15,576 bases of DNA from Bacteroidales bacterium (GCA_016926235.1 JAFGOZ010000104.1:1-15576); one strand, 5' to 3'; shown: positions 6,516-13,037, counted from the stretch's first letter. The notes: generated by a model not told the origin, from the letters alone. Made by a program: numbers and translations.

Positions 6516-6548
6516 GTGGGCATTCCGAAACAAGTTCGGAATGCCCAC
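6516..6548 (-). terminator. Perfect 14-bp hairpin behind the protease gene
   Basis: GTGGGCATTCCGAA (6516-6529) and TTCGGAATGCCCAC (6535-6548) are exact reverse complements with a five-base loop. On the minus strand the hairpin comes about 45 nt after the stop of the S8 protease gene and is followed by A+T-rich sequence (ATTTACATTATC) rather than a clean T run. It probably ends or protects the protease transcript and separates it from the lipoprotein gene. Confidence 0.6.
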
Positions 6549-6592
6549 CAAATTATGTATTAAATCCTTAAGGATTAAAACTTTAAAGTAAT

Positions 6593-7801
6593 TTAAATAT
6601 GTCCAATAGGATCTGTATCACCATCAGGATCATTATTTACATTACCACTGGTTTTTGGATTTCCATTGGTCAATAAAAGAACTCCGCACATATGCGGTGA
6701 AGCCATAGATGTTCCACTCATTGTTGTATAACCACCTTTATAATGGGTCGATTTAATGTTAACACCAGGCATACAAAAGTCAACAGGAGGGTTTCCATAA
6801 TTAGAGAAGTATGCAAAATTATCCGAAGCATCCATAGCAGAAATTGTCCAGATGTATGCTCCGTTAGCTCTAGCAGGAGAATGGAAGTTTGCGTCATCGC
6901 TTTCGTTACCTGCAGCTAAAGCAAAATAAATTCCATGATTTGAAGCAGCAACAACAGCTTCATCAAGAGCAGTTGATACACCTCCACCAAGACTCATGTT
7001 AGCAGCATCGCCTGCAGAAGCAGCACTTGCAACATAATCGATACCGGCAATTACACCACTGGTTGAACCAGATCCTCTTCTGTCAAGTACTTTAACAGCA
7101 ACCACTGATGCACCAGATGCAACACCTATTACACCTATTTCATTGTCGATTGCTGCAACTGTACCGGCAACGTGAGTACCATGTCCGTTTTCATCGTCGG
7201 CACCTTTACGAGAACCTGTAAAATCCCTGCTCCTGTTTTGATCTACATTTAAATCAGGGTGGTCAAGATCAATACCGCTGTCGATTATCCAGGCAACTTT
7301 TCCTGTGCCATCACCATATCCTACCCGTTCGATACCATAAGGCACTTCCTGGGCTTGCGTATCTCCACCATCATCGGGATTTTCCCAAGGTGGGCGCATC
7401 ATTACCAGGTCAGGCTCAACTAATCTTACACGCTTATCTTTGGCAAGTTTTACAACATCTGCATCAGACATTTTAACTGCAAAGCCTGAAACTGCTTCGG
7501 CATAGGTATTTTTAATCATGTAATCACTTACCTCTTGTTTTACAAGAATGTCTTCAGCAATTTTTTTTACTTCATCAAGCTTTTGAGCATAGGAAACTGC
7601 ATCGGTGTTTTTAAACTTAACTGAAGTTTCAGTGAGCAGAACAATGTACTGACCCGGTATTGCAGTTCCATCAATCGGTGTAGTAATTTTTTGGCTGGAT
7701 ACTAAGTCATCTTTTACAATTGTTATTTCGTCATCTTTCTGACAGCTGGTAATCGCAAACAACCCAGCAATAGCTAATAAAAACAAAGGATTTCTTTTCA
7801 T
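6593..7801 (-). CDS. Subtilisin-family (S8) serine protease, lipoprotein
   Basis: 402 residues. The lipoprotein signal LFAITSC has Cys20 as the anchor, followed by QKDDE. Residues about 50-135 (from GQYIVLL to VRLVEPDLV) form an I9-type propeptide that acts as chaperone and inhibitor. The catalytic domain follows, with Asp174 in WIIDSGIDLDHPDL, His207 in NGHGTHVAG, the oxyanion Asn299 in LAAGNESD and Ser365 in GTSMASPH. All key residues are present, so an active, self-processing protease on the outside of the inner or outer membrane is expected. The tail GNVNNDPDGDTDPIGHI is of a kind common at the end of Bacteroidota subtilisins. No type IX secretion C-terminal domain is visible. The gene stands alone, with a hairpin behind it and about 140 bp upstream before the next terminator. 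The substrate is unknown. Confidence 0.95.
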   Translation of the reverse strand: MKRNPLFLLAIAGLFAITSCQKDDEITIVKDDLVSSQKITTPIDGTAIPGQYIVLLTETSVKFKNTDAVSYAQKLDEVKKIAEDILVKQEVSDYMIKNTYAEAVSGFAVKMSDADVVKLAKDKRVRLVEPDLVMMRPPWENPDDGGDTQAQEVPYGIERVGYGDGTGKVAWIIDSGIDLDHPDLNVDQNRSRDFTGSRKGADDENGHGTHVAGTVAAIDNEIGVIGVASGASVVAVKVLDRRGSGSTSGVIAGIDYVASAASAGDAANMSLGGGVSTALDEAVVAASNHGIYFALAAGNESDDANFHSPARANGAYIWTISAMDASDNFAYFSNYGNPPVDFCMPGVNIKSTHYKGGYTTMSGTSMASPHMCGVLLLTNGNPKTSGNVNNDPDGDTDPIGHI

Positions 7802-7941
7802 AGACTGTAGGTTTGGAAATAATTAGTTTTGAGTTAACAATAGCTTCACTAAAAATACAAAATTTTACTTTTTAGTATCAACTTTTACTATAGGATTTTA
7901 ATAAAACTTATTAAACAACTATTAATACCCCCTTTTTAAAT

Positions 7942-7977
7942 AAAAAAAAGTGCAGAATTAAAATTTTCTGCACTTTT
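7942..7977 (-). terminator. Intrinsic terminator of the ABC/GntR/GIN operon
   Basis: A perfect 12-bp stem: AAAAGTGCAGAA (7946-7957) pairs with TTCTGCACTTTT (7966-7977) around an eight-base loop. Read on the minus strand it lies 26 nt after the stop of the GIN-domain gene and runs straight into a run of eight T residues, the classical rho-independent form. On the plus strand it also ends in TTTT, so it may work in both directions and insulate the protease promoter. Confidence 0.92.
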
Positions 7978-8002
7978 ATTGTATGGTTTCTGTGGTTTGG
8001 TA

Positions 8003-8752
8003 TTAGTCTATTTTTGAGAGATTCCCGCCTGAATTCAAATCAATATTTCTCATATCAGGATGTCCTTTATATTTAACGAACCCACCTGCAGAACATGAAA
8101 CATCCAGCGTTTCAACTGCCCATACGAGTGAAAAACCGCCTGCTGATGCATTTACTTTTACATTTGATGCTGCCAGGTTTTGAGCATCAACATGAGCTCC
8201 TGCCGATGCCTGAGCCGATAGATTTTCTGCTTCCCCTTTTAATTTAATTGTTGCTCCGGCACTTGCATTACAATCAACTGATTTCACAACAACAGGAGTA
8301 TTTGAGCGGGCACCGGCACTTGCATCAATGTCTATGTTTTGCGAGAAAATGGTATCCTGTGATGTCAGACTGGAGCCTGCTGAAACTCTTATTTTATTTA
8401 TCTCCATTTTATCTGTCCTGAGCACAGCATTAATCTGATGTTTTTCCGATATTGAACCTTTCAGTTTCAGAATTAAATTATCTCCAACCTGGTCAATGGT
8501 TAAACGACTTAATATGGCCGTATCTCCTACCAGTGTAAGTTCATTTTTGGTCGATTTCTGAAGTTCGACATAAATTGCACCACTAATTTCAAGATTTGTA
8601 AACGCAGAAACTGCATGTATTTTTTCTGTTTTTATTCCTGAAACATTAATATTTTCAAAAACAACATATTTTTTAATACTAAAAAGTATTACTATTATGC
8701 CGGTAAGTATTATTCCAAATGCTATAAGCAATAACTTATTACTTGTCTTCAT
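8003..8752 (-). CDS. GIN-domain (DUF2807) membrane-anchored protein
   Basis: 249 residues. An N-terminal anchor (LLLIAFGIILTGIIVILF, 7-24) is followed by a DUF2807 (GIN, 'putative auto-transporter adhesin, head GIN domain') region. The beta-helix is visible in a repeated SAG/SGG motif: S124, S145, S164, S183, S203, S221 and S241, spaced 18-21 residues apart, one per helical turn. The first turn is LEISGAIYVEL (54-64). GIN proteins are widespread in Bacteroidota envelopes, but their ligand and role are not established. Here it is the last gene of the operon, 14 bp behind the GntR regulator, and is followed by a strong terminator. This links it to the function of the ABC transporter, perhaps as a periplasmic envelope sensor or partner (inference). 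The sequence looks intact. Confidence 0.9.
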   Translation of the reverse strand: MKTSNKLLLIAFGIILTGIIVILFSIKKYVVFENINVSGIKTEKIHAVSAFTNLEISGAIYVELQKSTKNELTLVGDTAILSRLTIDQVGDNLILKLKGSISEKHQINAVLRTDKMEINKIRVSAGSSLTSQDTIFSQNIDIDASAGARSNTPVVVKSVDCNASAGATIKLKGEAENLSAQASAGAHVDAQNLAASNVKVNASAGGFSLVWAVETLDVSCSAGGFVKYKGHPDMRNIDLNSGGNLSKID

Positions 8753-8766
8753 TGTGCTTGGTTTTA

Positions 8767-9123
8767 TTAGTTAATTTGTTCGTAATATTTTTTTAAATCT
8801 TCAACTGTTATTCCCAGTAGTTTCATTGTCTTAATAAACTGGGGTATTTCTTCTTCAAGAAAAGCCTGTTTCTTTAAATCGAGTGTTTGCTTAAAGCCAT
8901 CCTCGGTAATAAAATAACCTATACCCCGTTTATTATATATAACTCCTTTTTCCTGCAAATAATTAAATGTTCTCATAACTGTGTTTGGGTTTACTTCCAT
9001 ATTTACTGCTAATTCTCTTACCGAAGGAATCCTGTCCTCCTCCATCCATTTCTTTTGCAATATGCTTTCGCATATATAGTCGGCTATTTGTAGATAAATA
9101 GCTTGTGTATCTCTGAATTCCAT
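8767..9123 (-). CDS. GntR-family transcriptional regulator, YtrA subfamily
   Basis: 118 residues, the short form typical of the YtrA subfamily: an N-terminal winged helix-turn-helix with only a small helical C-terminal part for dimerisation and no ligand domain. The HTH is at about 32-60, with IPSVRELAVNMEVNPNTVM and then RTFNYLQEKGVI, followed by the wing KRGIGYFI. YtrA-type repressors sit in operons with ABC transporters that respond to cell-wall stress and repress their own operon. That fits here: the gene lies 1 bp after the ABC membrane gene and 14 bp before the GIN gene. A 22-bp palindrome at 10755-10776, beside the operon promoter, is the likely operator. The inducing signal is not visible in the sequence. 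Confidence 0.93.
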   Translation of the reverse strand: MEFRDTQAIYLQIADYICESILQKKWMEEDRIPSVRELAVNMEVNPNTVMRTFNYLQEKGVIYNKRGIGYFITEDGFKQTLDLKKQAFLEEEIPQFIKTMKLLGITVEDLKKYYEQIN

Positions 9124-9124
9124 A

Positions 9125-9877
9125 CTAAACCTCCCTTTCTTTAAAACGAATATAGCTTACAATTAATAGGAATGTTGGCAAGACGTAAAATCCGAAAATT
9201 TTAATAATAGGTAACAAAGTGTCCTCTAAATATCCTAATCCATCCCATGATGAAGATTCAAAAAACTTTGGACTACCAAATATGAACAAACCCATAAGTG
9301 TTTGAAACATGGATTGGAATACAGATATAACAAACAGAGCCAGCAGTGTTTTAAGAAAATTGTACCCTTTAAAGTATATTGCACCCAGAAAAAAAACAGG
9401 TTGAACTACAAAATAAATTCCTATAATTTTCCAAAGTGCAGCATTAAAAAAGTTAATTGCTACAAAGCTCGAATCTGTCAGAAAAAAAGCCAGCGTTGAT
9501 GCTACATACCATGCTGCATAAAAGAAAGCCACGGCGACAAATAAAAAAATTACAGTTGTAGTTAACCAGGTGCTAAATATTTTTTCAAAAGCAGATGCCG
9601 GCAGTGATAAATACTGAATTGACTTTTCCGGCTTATGCATTTCACTAAATGAAACACTTGTAATAATTGCACCACCCAAGAAAAGAGATACATAGCTGAT
9701 AACTATGAAGCTTTCCTGATCAAGAATACCGCTTCCAATAGATGTTAATACGGCTATCACAATAAGTGCTCCGGAAATTGCTGAAAACGCTGTAAGCATT
9801 CCTTTATAATTCAGAAATAAATGTCTTCTGAAAAAAAGCTGAAACCTGTTTAAATCAAATATATCATTGTGTGTCAT
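9125..9877 (-). CDS. ABC transporter membrane subunit (ABC-2-like)
   Basis: 250 residues with about six hydrophobic segments, near 28-48, 57-77, 104-131, 148-168, 176-200 and 222-243. The loop after helix two, EMHKPEKSIQYLSLPASAFE (79-98), is a recurrent motif in Bacteroidota ABC permease-like proteins encoded beside YtrA-type regulators; it probably forms a cytoplasmic coupling segment (inference). The gene follows the ATPase gene by 25 bp and precedes the regulator by 1 bp, so translation of the last two is probably coupled. With the ATPase it should form an exporter-type or mechanotransducing complex in the inner membrane; one membrane and one ATPase gene imply a homodimer of each. The substrate is unknown. 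Confidence 0.85.
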   Translation of the reverse strand: MTHNDIFDLNRFQLFFRRHLFLNYKGMLTAFSAISGALIVIAVLTSIGSGILDQESFIVISYVSLFLGGAIITSVSFSEMHKPEKSIQYLSLPASAFEKIFSTWLTTTVIFLFVAVAFFYAAWYVASTLAFFLTDSSFVAINFFNAALWKIIGIYFVVQPVFFLGAIYFKGYNFLKTLLALFVISVFQSMFQTLMGLFIFGSPKFFESSSWDGLGYLEDTLLPIIKIFGFYVLPTFLLIVSYIRFKEREV

Positions 9878-9902
9878 TGTGTTCTGATTTTTAAATTATT
9901 AA

Positions 9903-10739
9903 TTAATTCTTAAAACAAGCATTCACTTCCTGTGGATTGCTCACAATTGCATTGAAGAAAAGCTCCATATCCAGCAAAGACTCATCTTTCCCTTTTGAAG
10001 GAGTAACGATCTTATAACCTCCGATACTGTCTTCTTTATATATTACACCTTCTTCTTTATCAAAACTTGAAGACTTGCCAAAATAAAGTTTCTCTGTTAC
10101 CTCGAAGCAAGGAGCATTAAATAGTACTTTTCCTTCTTCAAGAATTATGATTGTATCGATAAGGCTTTCAAGATCCCTGGCCTGGTGAGTAGATATAATA
10201 ATACTTTTATCCTCGTTAATTGCCCTGGCAACAGTTTTTCTGAACTGGCTTTTTGATGGAATATCCAAACCATTTGTAGGCTCATCGAGGAATAGGAGCT
10301 TTACATTGGTTGCCAGACCGAATGAAAGTAAGAATTTTTTCTTCTGACCAAATGAAAGCGTATTAAGCTTTTTGTTCTCTTTAAGCTCAAAATCTTTCAA
10401 ATAACCTTCAAATTCACTTTTGTTGAATTTGGGATAAAATGGCGAATTTATCATAACATAATCCATCATTTTAATGGCTGGTAACTCAAATTCTTCAGGT
10501 ATGATGAATAGTTCTGCAAGTACCGATGGATATCTTTTTGTGGCCTCCAAATCAAATACTTTGCATACTCCTGACTTAGGCATAAGTAAACCTGTCATCA
10601 GTTTAAAAAGAGTGGTTTTTCCAGTTCCGTTCTTACCCAGTAATCCATATATATTACCCGGTGTAAGACTTAAATTCAAATTATCGAATAGTTTCGAGTG
10701 CTTTGAATAAGTAAAATTTAGGTTCTCAATGTTTATCAT
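9903..10739 (-). CDS. ABC transporter ATP-binding subunit
   Basis: 278 residues. The nucleotide-binding domain fills about 1-205. Walker A is GKNGTGKTT (35-43), the signature is LSFGQ (128-132, a variant of LSGGQ), Walker B is LLFLDEP (148-154) followed by the D-loop GLD (157-159), and the switch histidine is His185 in STHQ. The usual Q-loop glutamine position reads PEEF (81-84), with Glu in place of Gln, as I recall for other members of this subgroup. The C-terminal 70 residues are a divergent extension. It is the first gene of the operon, transcribed from the promoter at 10779-10809 with a short leader. It should power the membrane subunit encoded next. The overall type resembles the Ytr/Bcr-like ABC modules under GntR control; the exported compound is not known. 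Confidence 0.95.
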   Translation of the reverse strand: MINIENLNFTYSKHSKLFDNLNLSLTPGNIYGLLGKNGTGKTTLFKLMTGLLMPKSGVCKVFDLEATKRYPSVLAELFIIPEEFELPAIKMMDYVMINSPFYPKFNKSEFEGYLKDFELKENKKLNTLSFGQKKKFLLSFGLATNVKLLFLDEPTNGLDIPSKSQFRKTVARAINEDKSIIISTHQARDLESLIDTIIILEEGKVLFNAPCFEVTEKLYFGKSSSFDKEEGVIYKEDSIGGYKIVTPSKGKDESLLDMELFFNAIVSNPQEVNACFKN

Positions 10740-10754
10740 TCTATTATTGTTTTA

Positions 10755-10776
10755 GTGTTCTACTTTACTAATACAC
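10755..10776 (-). promoter_or_regulatory. Likely GntR (YtrA-type) operator palindrome
   Basis: A 22-bp imperfect palindrome with outer arms GTGT and ACAC and matching inner TA pairs, pattern GTGT-nn-TA-n-T-nn-A-n-TA-nn-ACAC. It starts 3 bp downstream of the -7 box (minus strand), right over the predicted transcription start, where a bound repressor would block initiation. GntR proteins bind such palindromes. The operon encodes its own YtrA-type regulator, so autorepression is the simplest reading. The binding itself is inferred. Confidence 0.55.
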
Positions 10777-10778
10777 CA

Positions 10779-10809
10779 CAAATGTATGACAATAATTTTA
10801 ATAAGCAAA
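10779..10809 (-). promoter_or_regulatory. Bacteroidota promoter of the ABC/GntR/GIN operon
   Basis: Read on the minus strand, TTTG (10809-10806), a 19-base spacer, then TACATTTG (10786-10779), a perfect match to the Bacteroidota TTTG-N19-TAnnTTTG promoter read by the primary sigma factor. The predicted start of transcription is near 10772-10775, giving a leader of about 35 nt before the ATPase ATG at 10739. Confidence 0.8.
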
Positions 10810-10890
10810 TATTTTTTGATTTTTTTCTATTTATGATCTTTTGGGGAAAAATGAGACTTTAGGACTTTTATTGGTGGGCACACGTTGGTA

Positions 10891-11018
10891 CCTAAAATCC
10901 GCATGTTAACCGTCATTGCGAGCGCAGCGCGGCAATCTGCTGAATCAAAAAGATTGCTTCGTTTTACTCGCAATGACGCATTAGATGGGAGTTTGGGGAA
11001 AGACTTACGGATTTTAGG
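10891..11018. repeat. Outer 11-bp inverted repeats enclosing a palindromic element
   Basis: CCTAAAATCCG (10891-10901) and CGGATTTTAGG (11008-11018) are perfect reverse complements 128 bp apart, end to end. They enclose the separate palindrome at 10911-10978. The nested arrangement resembles a miniature inverted-repeat element, or one repeat inserted into another. There is no coding content, and no flanking target-site duplication is obvious. Confidence 0.75.
10911..10978. repeat. 68-bp interspersed palindromic element (CGTCATTGCGAG type)
   Basis: CGTCATTGCGAG (10911-10922) pairs perfectly with CTCGCAATGACG (10967-10978). Inside it GCAATCT (10932-10938) pairs with AGATTGC (10951-10957), giving a long two-step hairpin on either strand. 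I recognise the ends and the GCAATCT...AGATTGC core from a very widespread bacterial interspersed repeat often found between genes; this is from memory and unverified here. It is about 100 bp upstream of the ABC operon promoter. Confidence 0.88.
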
Positions 11019-11105
11019 TTGTAACGCGCGCTAGGTAGGGTTGGAACTTTTATTGTTGGGCACGCGTCATAAACGCGCGCCAGGTATTTGTTTAATACTG
11101 ACGTC

Positions 11106-11125
11106 ATACCTGCGTAGGCAGGTAT
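11106..11125. repeat. Short GC-rich palindrome, ATACCTGC type
   Basis: ATACCTGC (11106-11113) and GCAGGTAT (11118-11125) are perfect reverse complements around GTAG, preceded by CGTC and followed by CC. This is another common interspersed palindrome form and shares the CTGC/GCAG core with the hairpin at 6254-6272. It lies between the larger repeat and the response-regulator remnant. Confidence 0.75.
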
Positions 11126-11183
11126 CCGATCATTTTTCTTTCAAAAACCTACACCCATACACAGGAAAGACAAACACAAGTTA

Positions 11184-11706
11184 CTACCGGTTCAACCATT
11201 CCTTAAAATCCTTAACACGTTCTACAGCAACAATAATATCTTTTTCGAAAGGAGGATTGAGATCAACTTTAATCCGGCGTTTAAACCAGGAATGCATCTC
11301 ATGAATACTATTATGCTTAACAATAAAAGCCTGTTTATTCTGAAAAACTCTAAAGGGTTCAGCTTCTCAATCAGTTTTTCCAATGTTGTGTCAACAAGAT
11401 ACCTGTCTCCTTTGGTATTTACAAGGAAGGCATACTTACCCTCGGCAAAAAAATAGGCTATATTTTCAATTGGAATAATTTTAATACTTTCGCCGTGGAT
11501 AACCATAAAGCGTTTTTGGGTATTCCTTTTGTCCAAATCCCTGCATTAATTCCAGGAGCTTTGAAAAATCGGCTACCGCGCTATTCTGGTTATTATATTC
11601 GTTGAATTTTTCAAGGCTTTGGGCTAAGTCGAACTAATTGACAGGTTTTAACAAATAATCTACACTGTTCACCTTAAATGCCTGTATAGCATATAATTGA
11701 TCTGAA
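11184..11706 (-). pseudogene. Broken REC-LytTR response regulator
   Basis: Minus strand, read from 11706. First comes ISDQLYAIQAFKVNSVDYLL then KPVN, the last part of a receiver domain with the conserved Lys-Pro; then an in-frame TAG (11634-11636); then FDLAQSLEKFNEYNN and a linker. A frameshift near 11536 leads into DKRNTQKRFMVIHGESIKII, the start of a LytTR DNA-binding domain, up to LEFFRIN. A second frameshift near 11331-11340 leads to KQAFIVKHNSIHEMHSWFKR, then VDLNPPFEKDIIVAVERVKD, then FKEWLNR and TAG (11186-11184), the normal LytTR end. The first 80 or so receiver residues, including the phosphorylated Asp, are absent: homology ends exactly where the esterase gene starts. No partner histidine kinase is present. 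Three lesions plus the truncation make it a pseudogene; a 104-codon frame with a TTG start (11536-11222) is an artefact of this. Confidence 0.85.
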
Positions 11707-12618
11707 ATGAGAAAGATTACTTTATTAGCGGTAGCTGGAATTTTTACCTTTAATTGTTTTAGTCAGAAAACCACAATTAATCTCTGGCCTGACGGAGAAA
11801 TACCGGGAGCTATTGATAACAATGATTATGTGGAGTTTTCGAAAAACGATAATGGTTGGTTCAGGATTGGCAAAGTTTCGGTACCCACCCTTGATATATA
11901 CCTGCCTCAAAATGCCGATAGTGCCACGATGGGAATTTTAATCTGCCCTGGAGGTGGCTATGGACGTTTAGCCATGGATCACGAAGGTGAAGATGTTGCT
12001 CTCTGGTTGAATGAGCTAGGTATTGCTGCTTTTGTTCTGAAGTACAGGCTGCCTTCCGATGAAATTATGGAAGATAAAAAAATCGCCCCCCTTCAGGATA
12101 CGCAAAGAGCTATGCGAATTATCAGGGAAAATGTAAGAGATTATAATGTTTTACCTGACAAAATTGGTGTGATGGGATTCTCAGCTGGTGGTCACCTTGC
12201 TGCAACACTTACAACCCAATACGATAAAAAGGTTTATGACAATCGTGAGGACATATCTGCAAGACCAGATTTTTCAATGTTGATCTATCCTGTTATATCG
12301 ATGTATGATTCTCTCACACATATGGGATCAAGAGATGCATTGCTGGGAACAAATCCAGATCGGGAATTAATCTTTGAATATTCAAATGAGCAGCATGTTG
12401 ATAGTAAAACACCACCTTGTTTCCTGGTGCATTCTTCGGATGATAATGTTGTAAACCCCCTGAATTGCATTTATATGTACGAAGCTCTATTGGAAAATAA
12501 AATTTCAGTTGAGATGCACATTTTTGAATATGGTGGACATGGATACGGAATGGGTGAACACAGAGGTGGGCCGGCTCAGTGGCTTGATAACCTAGCGTTA
12601 TGGCTTAAAAGACAATAA
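11707..12618 (+). CDS. Secreted alpha/beta-hydrolase, esterase/lipase type
   Basis: 303 residues. A signal peptide (KITLLAVAGIFTFNCFS, cut near Ser19/Gln20) sends it to the periplasm or beyond. Alpha/beta-hydrolase core: oxyanion loop CPGGGYG (80-86), nucleophile elbow GFSAGGH (157-163) with Ser159, the acid in HSSDDNVV (242-249; Asp245 or Asp246) and His278 in GGHGYG. The arrangement matches the BD-FAE/acetyl-xylan-esterase-like group that removes acyl groups from plant or algal polysaccharides, so carbohydrate deacetylation is the likely role, but no polysaccharide locus is visible nearby. The ATG at 11707 directly abuts the response-regulator remnant, so any promoter must lie within that remnant. 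It converges on the CxxC protein gene with 32 bp between. The gene is intact; the substrate is unknown. Confidence 0.9.
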   Translation: MRKITLLAVAGIFTFNCFSQKTTINLWPDGEIPGAIDNNDYVEFSKNDNGWFRIGKVSVPTLDIYLPQNADSATMGILICPGGGYGRLAMDHEGEDVALWLNELGIAAFVLKYRLPSDEIMEDKKIAPLQDTQRAMRIIRENVRDYNVLPDKIGVMGFSAGGHLAATLTTQYDKKVYDNREDISARPDFSMLIYPVISMYDSLTHMGSRDALLGTNPDRELIFEYSNEQHVDSKTPPCFLVHSSDDNVVNPLNCIYMYEALLENKISVEMHIFEYGGHGYGMGEHRGGPAQWLDNLALWLKRQ

Positions 12619-12650
12619 TTTCCGGATAATAGTATTACAGGTTCTGGAAG

Positions 12651-13037
12651 CTAGTTTAAACTTGCTTTTGGAAAGTCAATTGTATAACTTAAAAATCCTT
12701 TAAATTCCGAACGATCCTCCCTTTTGTATCTTTCGAGAATAAAAGATTCAAAGAGTTTCTTCAATTCCTCAACCTCCGCTATATTTAAAAAAAGTCTAGC
12801 TTTTTCATCGGGGAATGGAATGATGATTTTTTTTCTATACCTGCTCGTTTTGTTCTTCTCCTGGTAATAGTCATAGTTTAGCGAAAACAAAAATTTAGTA
12901 AATTCTTTAACTGCTTTAAAATCTTCAAAATCCACCCCTTTATTCAAAAATTCAAAATGGACTTTTGAGCAATTTTTACAATAATATAAACGGCCGTTTG
13001 CTGATATCTTTTGCATAATATCATTGATTTTTATCAA
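12651..13037 (-). CDS. Small CxxC protein, possibly DUF6686-like
   Basis: 128 residues, cytoplasmic, without signal peptide. Near the N-terminus NGRLYYCKNCSKVHFEF (14-30) has a CxxC pair (Cys20, Cys23) and His27, a knuckle that could bind zinc. The rest is alpha/beta with a Lys/Arg-rich patch (KNKTSRYRKKIIIPFP) and a helical C-terminal half. The layout 'xxYCxxCxxxHxEFxN ... xxIxLPxP ... LxLxxxEFxELxxL' reminds me of DUF6686, a small Bacteroidota family, but the match is from memory and weak. Start: ATG 13037; an internal ATG at codon 8 (13016) is a possible alternative. It is 78 bp behind the MG2/plug gene on the same strand and may be transcribed with it. Confidence 0.7.
   Translation of the reverse strand: MIKINDIMQKISANGRLYYCKNCSKVHFEFLNKGVDFEDFKAVKEFTKFLFSLNYDYYQEKNKTSRYRKKIIIPFPDEKARLFLNIAEVEELKKLFESFILERYKREDRSEFKGFLSYTIDFPKASLN

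Larger units (their letters stand above)
6214..6592. other. 379-bp intergenic region without a gene
   Basis: No coding frame is supported here. The stretch holds a stem-loop at 6238-6291 near the lipoprotein start, a perfect 14-bp hairpin at 6516-6548 just beyond the end of the protease gene, and a perfect 14-bp palindrome AATCCTTAAGGATT at 6563-6576. I found no clear TTTG-N19-TAnnTTTG promoter for the lipoprotein gene, although it must have a start of transcription here unless it is read through from the protease. Confidence 0.7.
10862..11086. repeat. Diverged direct repeats in the intergenic repeat cluster
   Basis: Two pairs of direct repeats lie here. GGACTTTTATTGGTGGGCAC and the bases after it (10862-10884) recur as GGAACTTTTATTGTTGGGCA and the following bases (11043-11066), differing by a one-base gap and a few substitutions. 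AACGCGCGCTAGGTA (11023-11037) recurs as AACGCGCGCCAGGTA (11072-11086), one base different. In the second copy GGCACGCG (11059-11066) can also pair with CGCGCGCC (11074-11081), with one mismatch. This G+C-rich material contrasts with the flanks and looks like two partly decayed copies of a small interspersed repeat. No gene is supported between 10740 and 11183. Confidence 0.7.

Noticed and set aside
7855..7890. Possible promoter for the S8 protease gene (CAAAATTT on the plus strand, minus-strand AAATTTTG).
   Set aside because: The -7 match is imperfect and there is no -33 TTTG at the right spacing.
10911..10978. The long palindrome considered as a tRNA-like or other RNA gene or as an operon terminator.
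   Set aside because: No tRNA features, no T tract, and it lies upstream of both flanking units; an interspersed repeat fits better.
11041..11304. An 87-codon open frame on the plus strand through the repeat cluster.
   Set aside because: It runs across palindromic repeats and into the opposite strand of the response-regulator remnant; no family resemblance.
11222..11536. A 104-codon LytTR-like open frame on the minus strand with a TTG start.
   Set aside because: It begins and ends at frameshifts; receiver and LytTR residues continue outside it in other frames.
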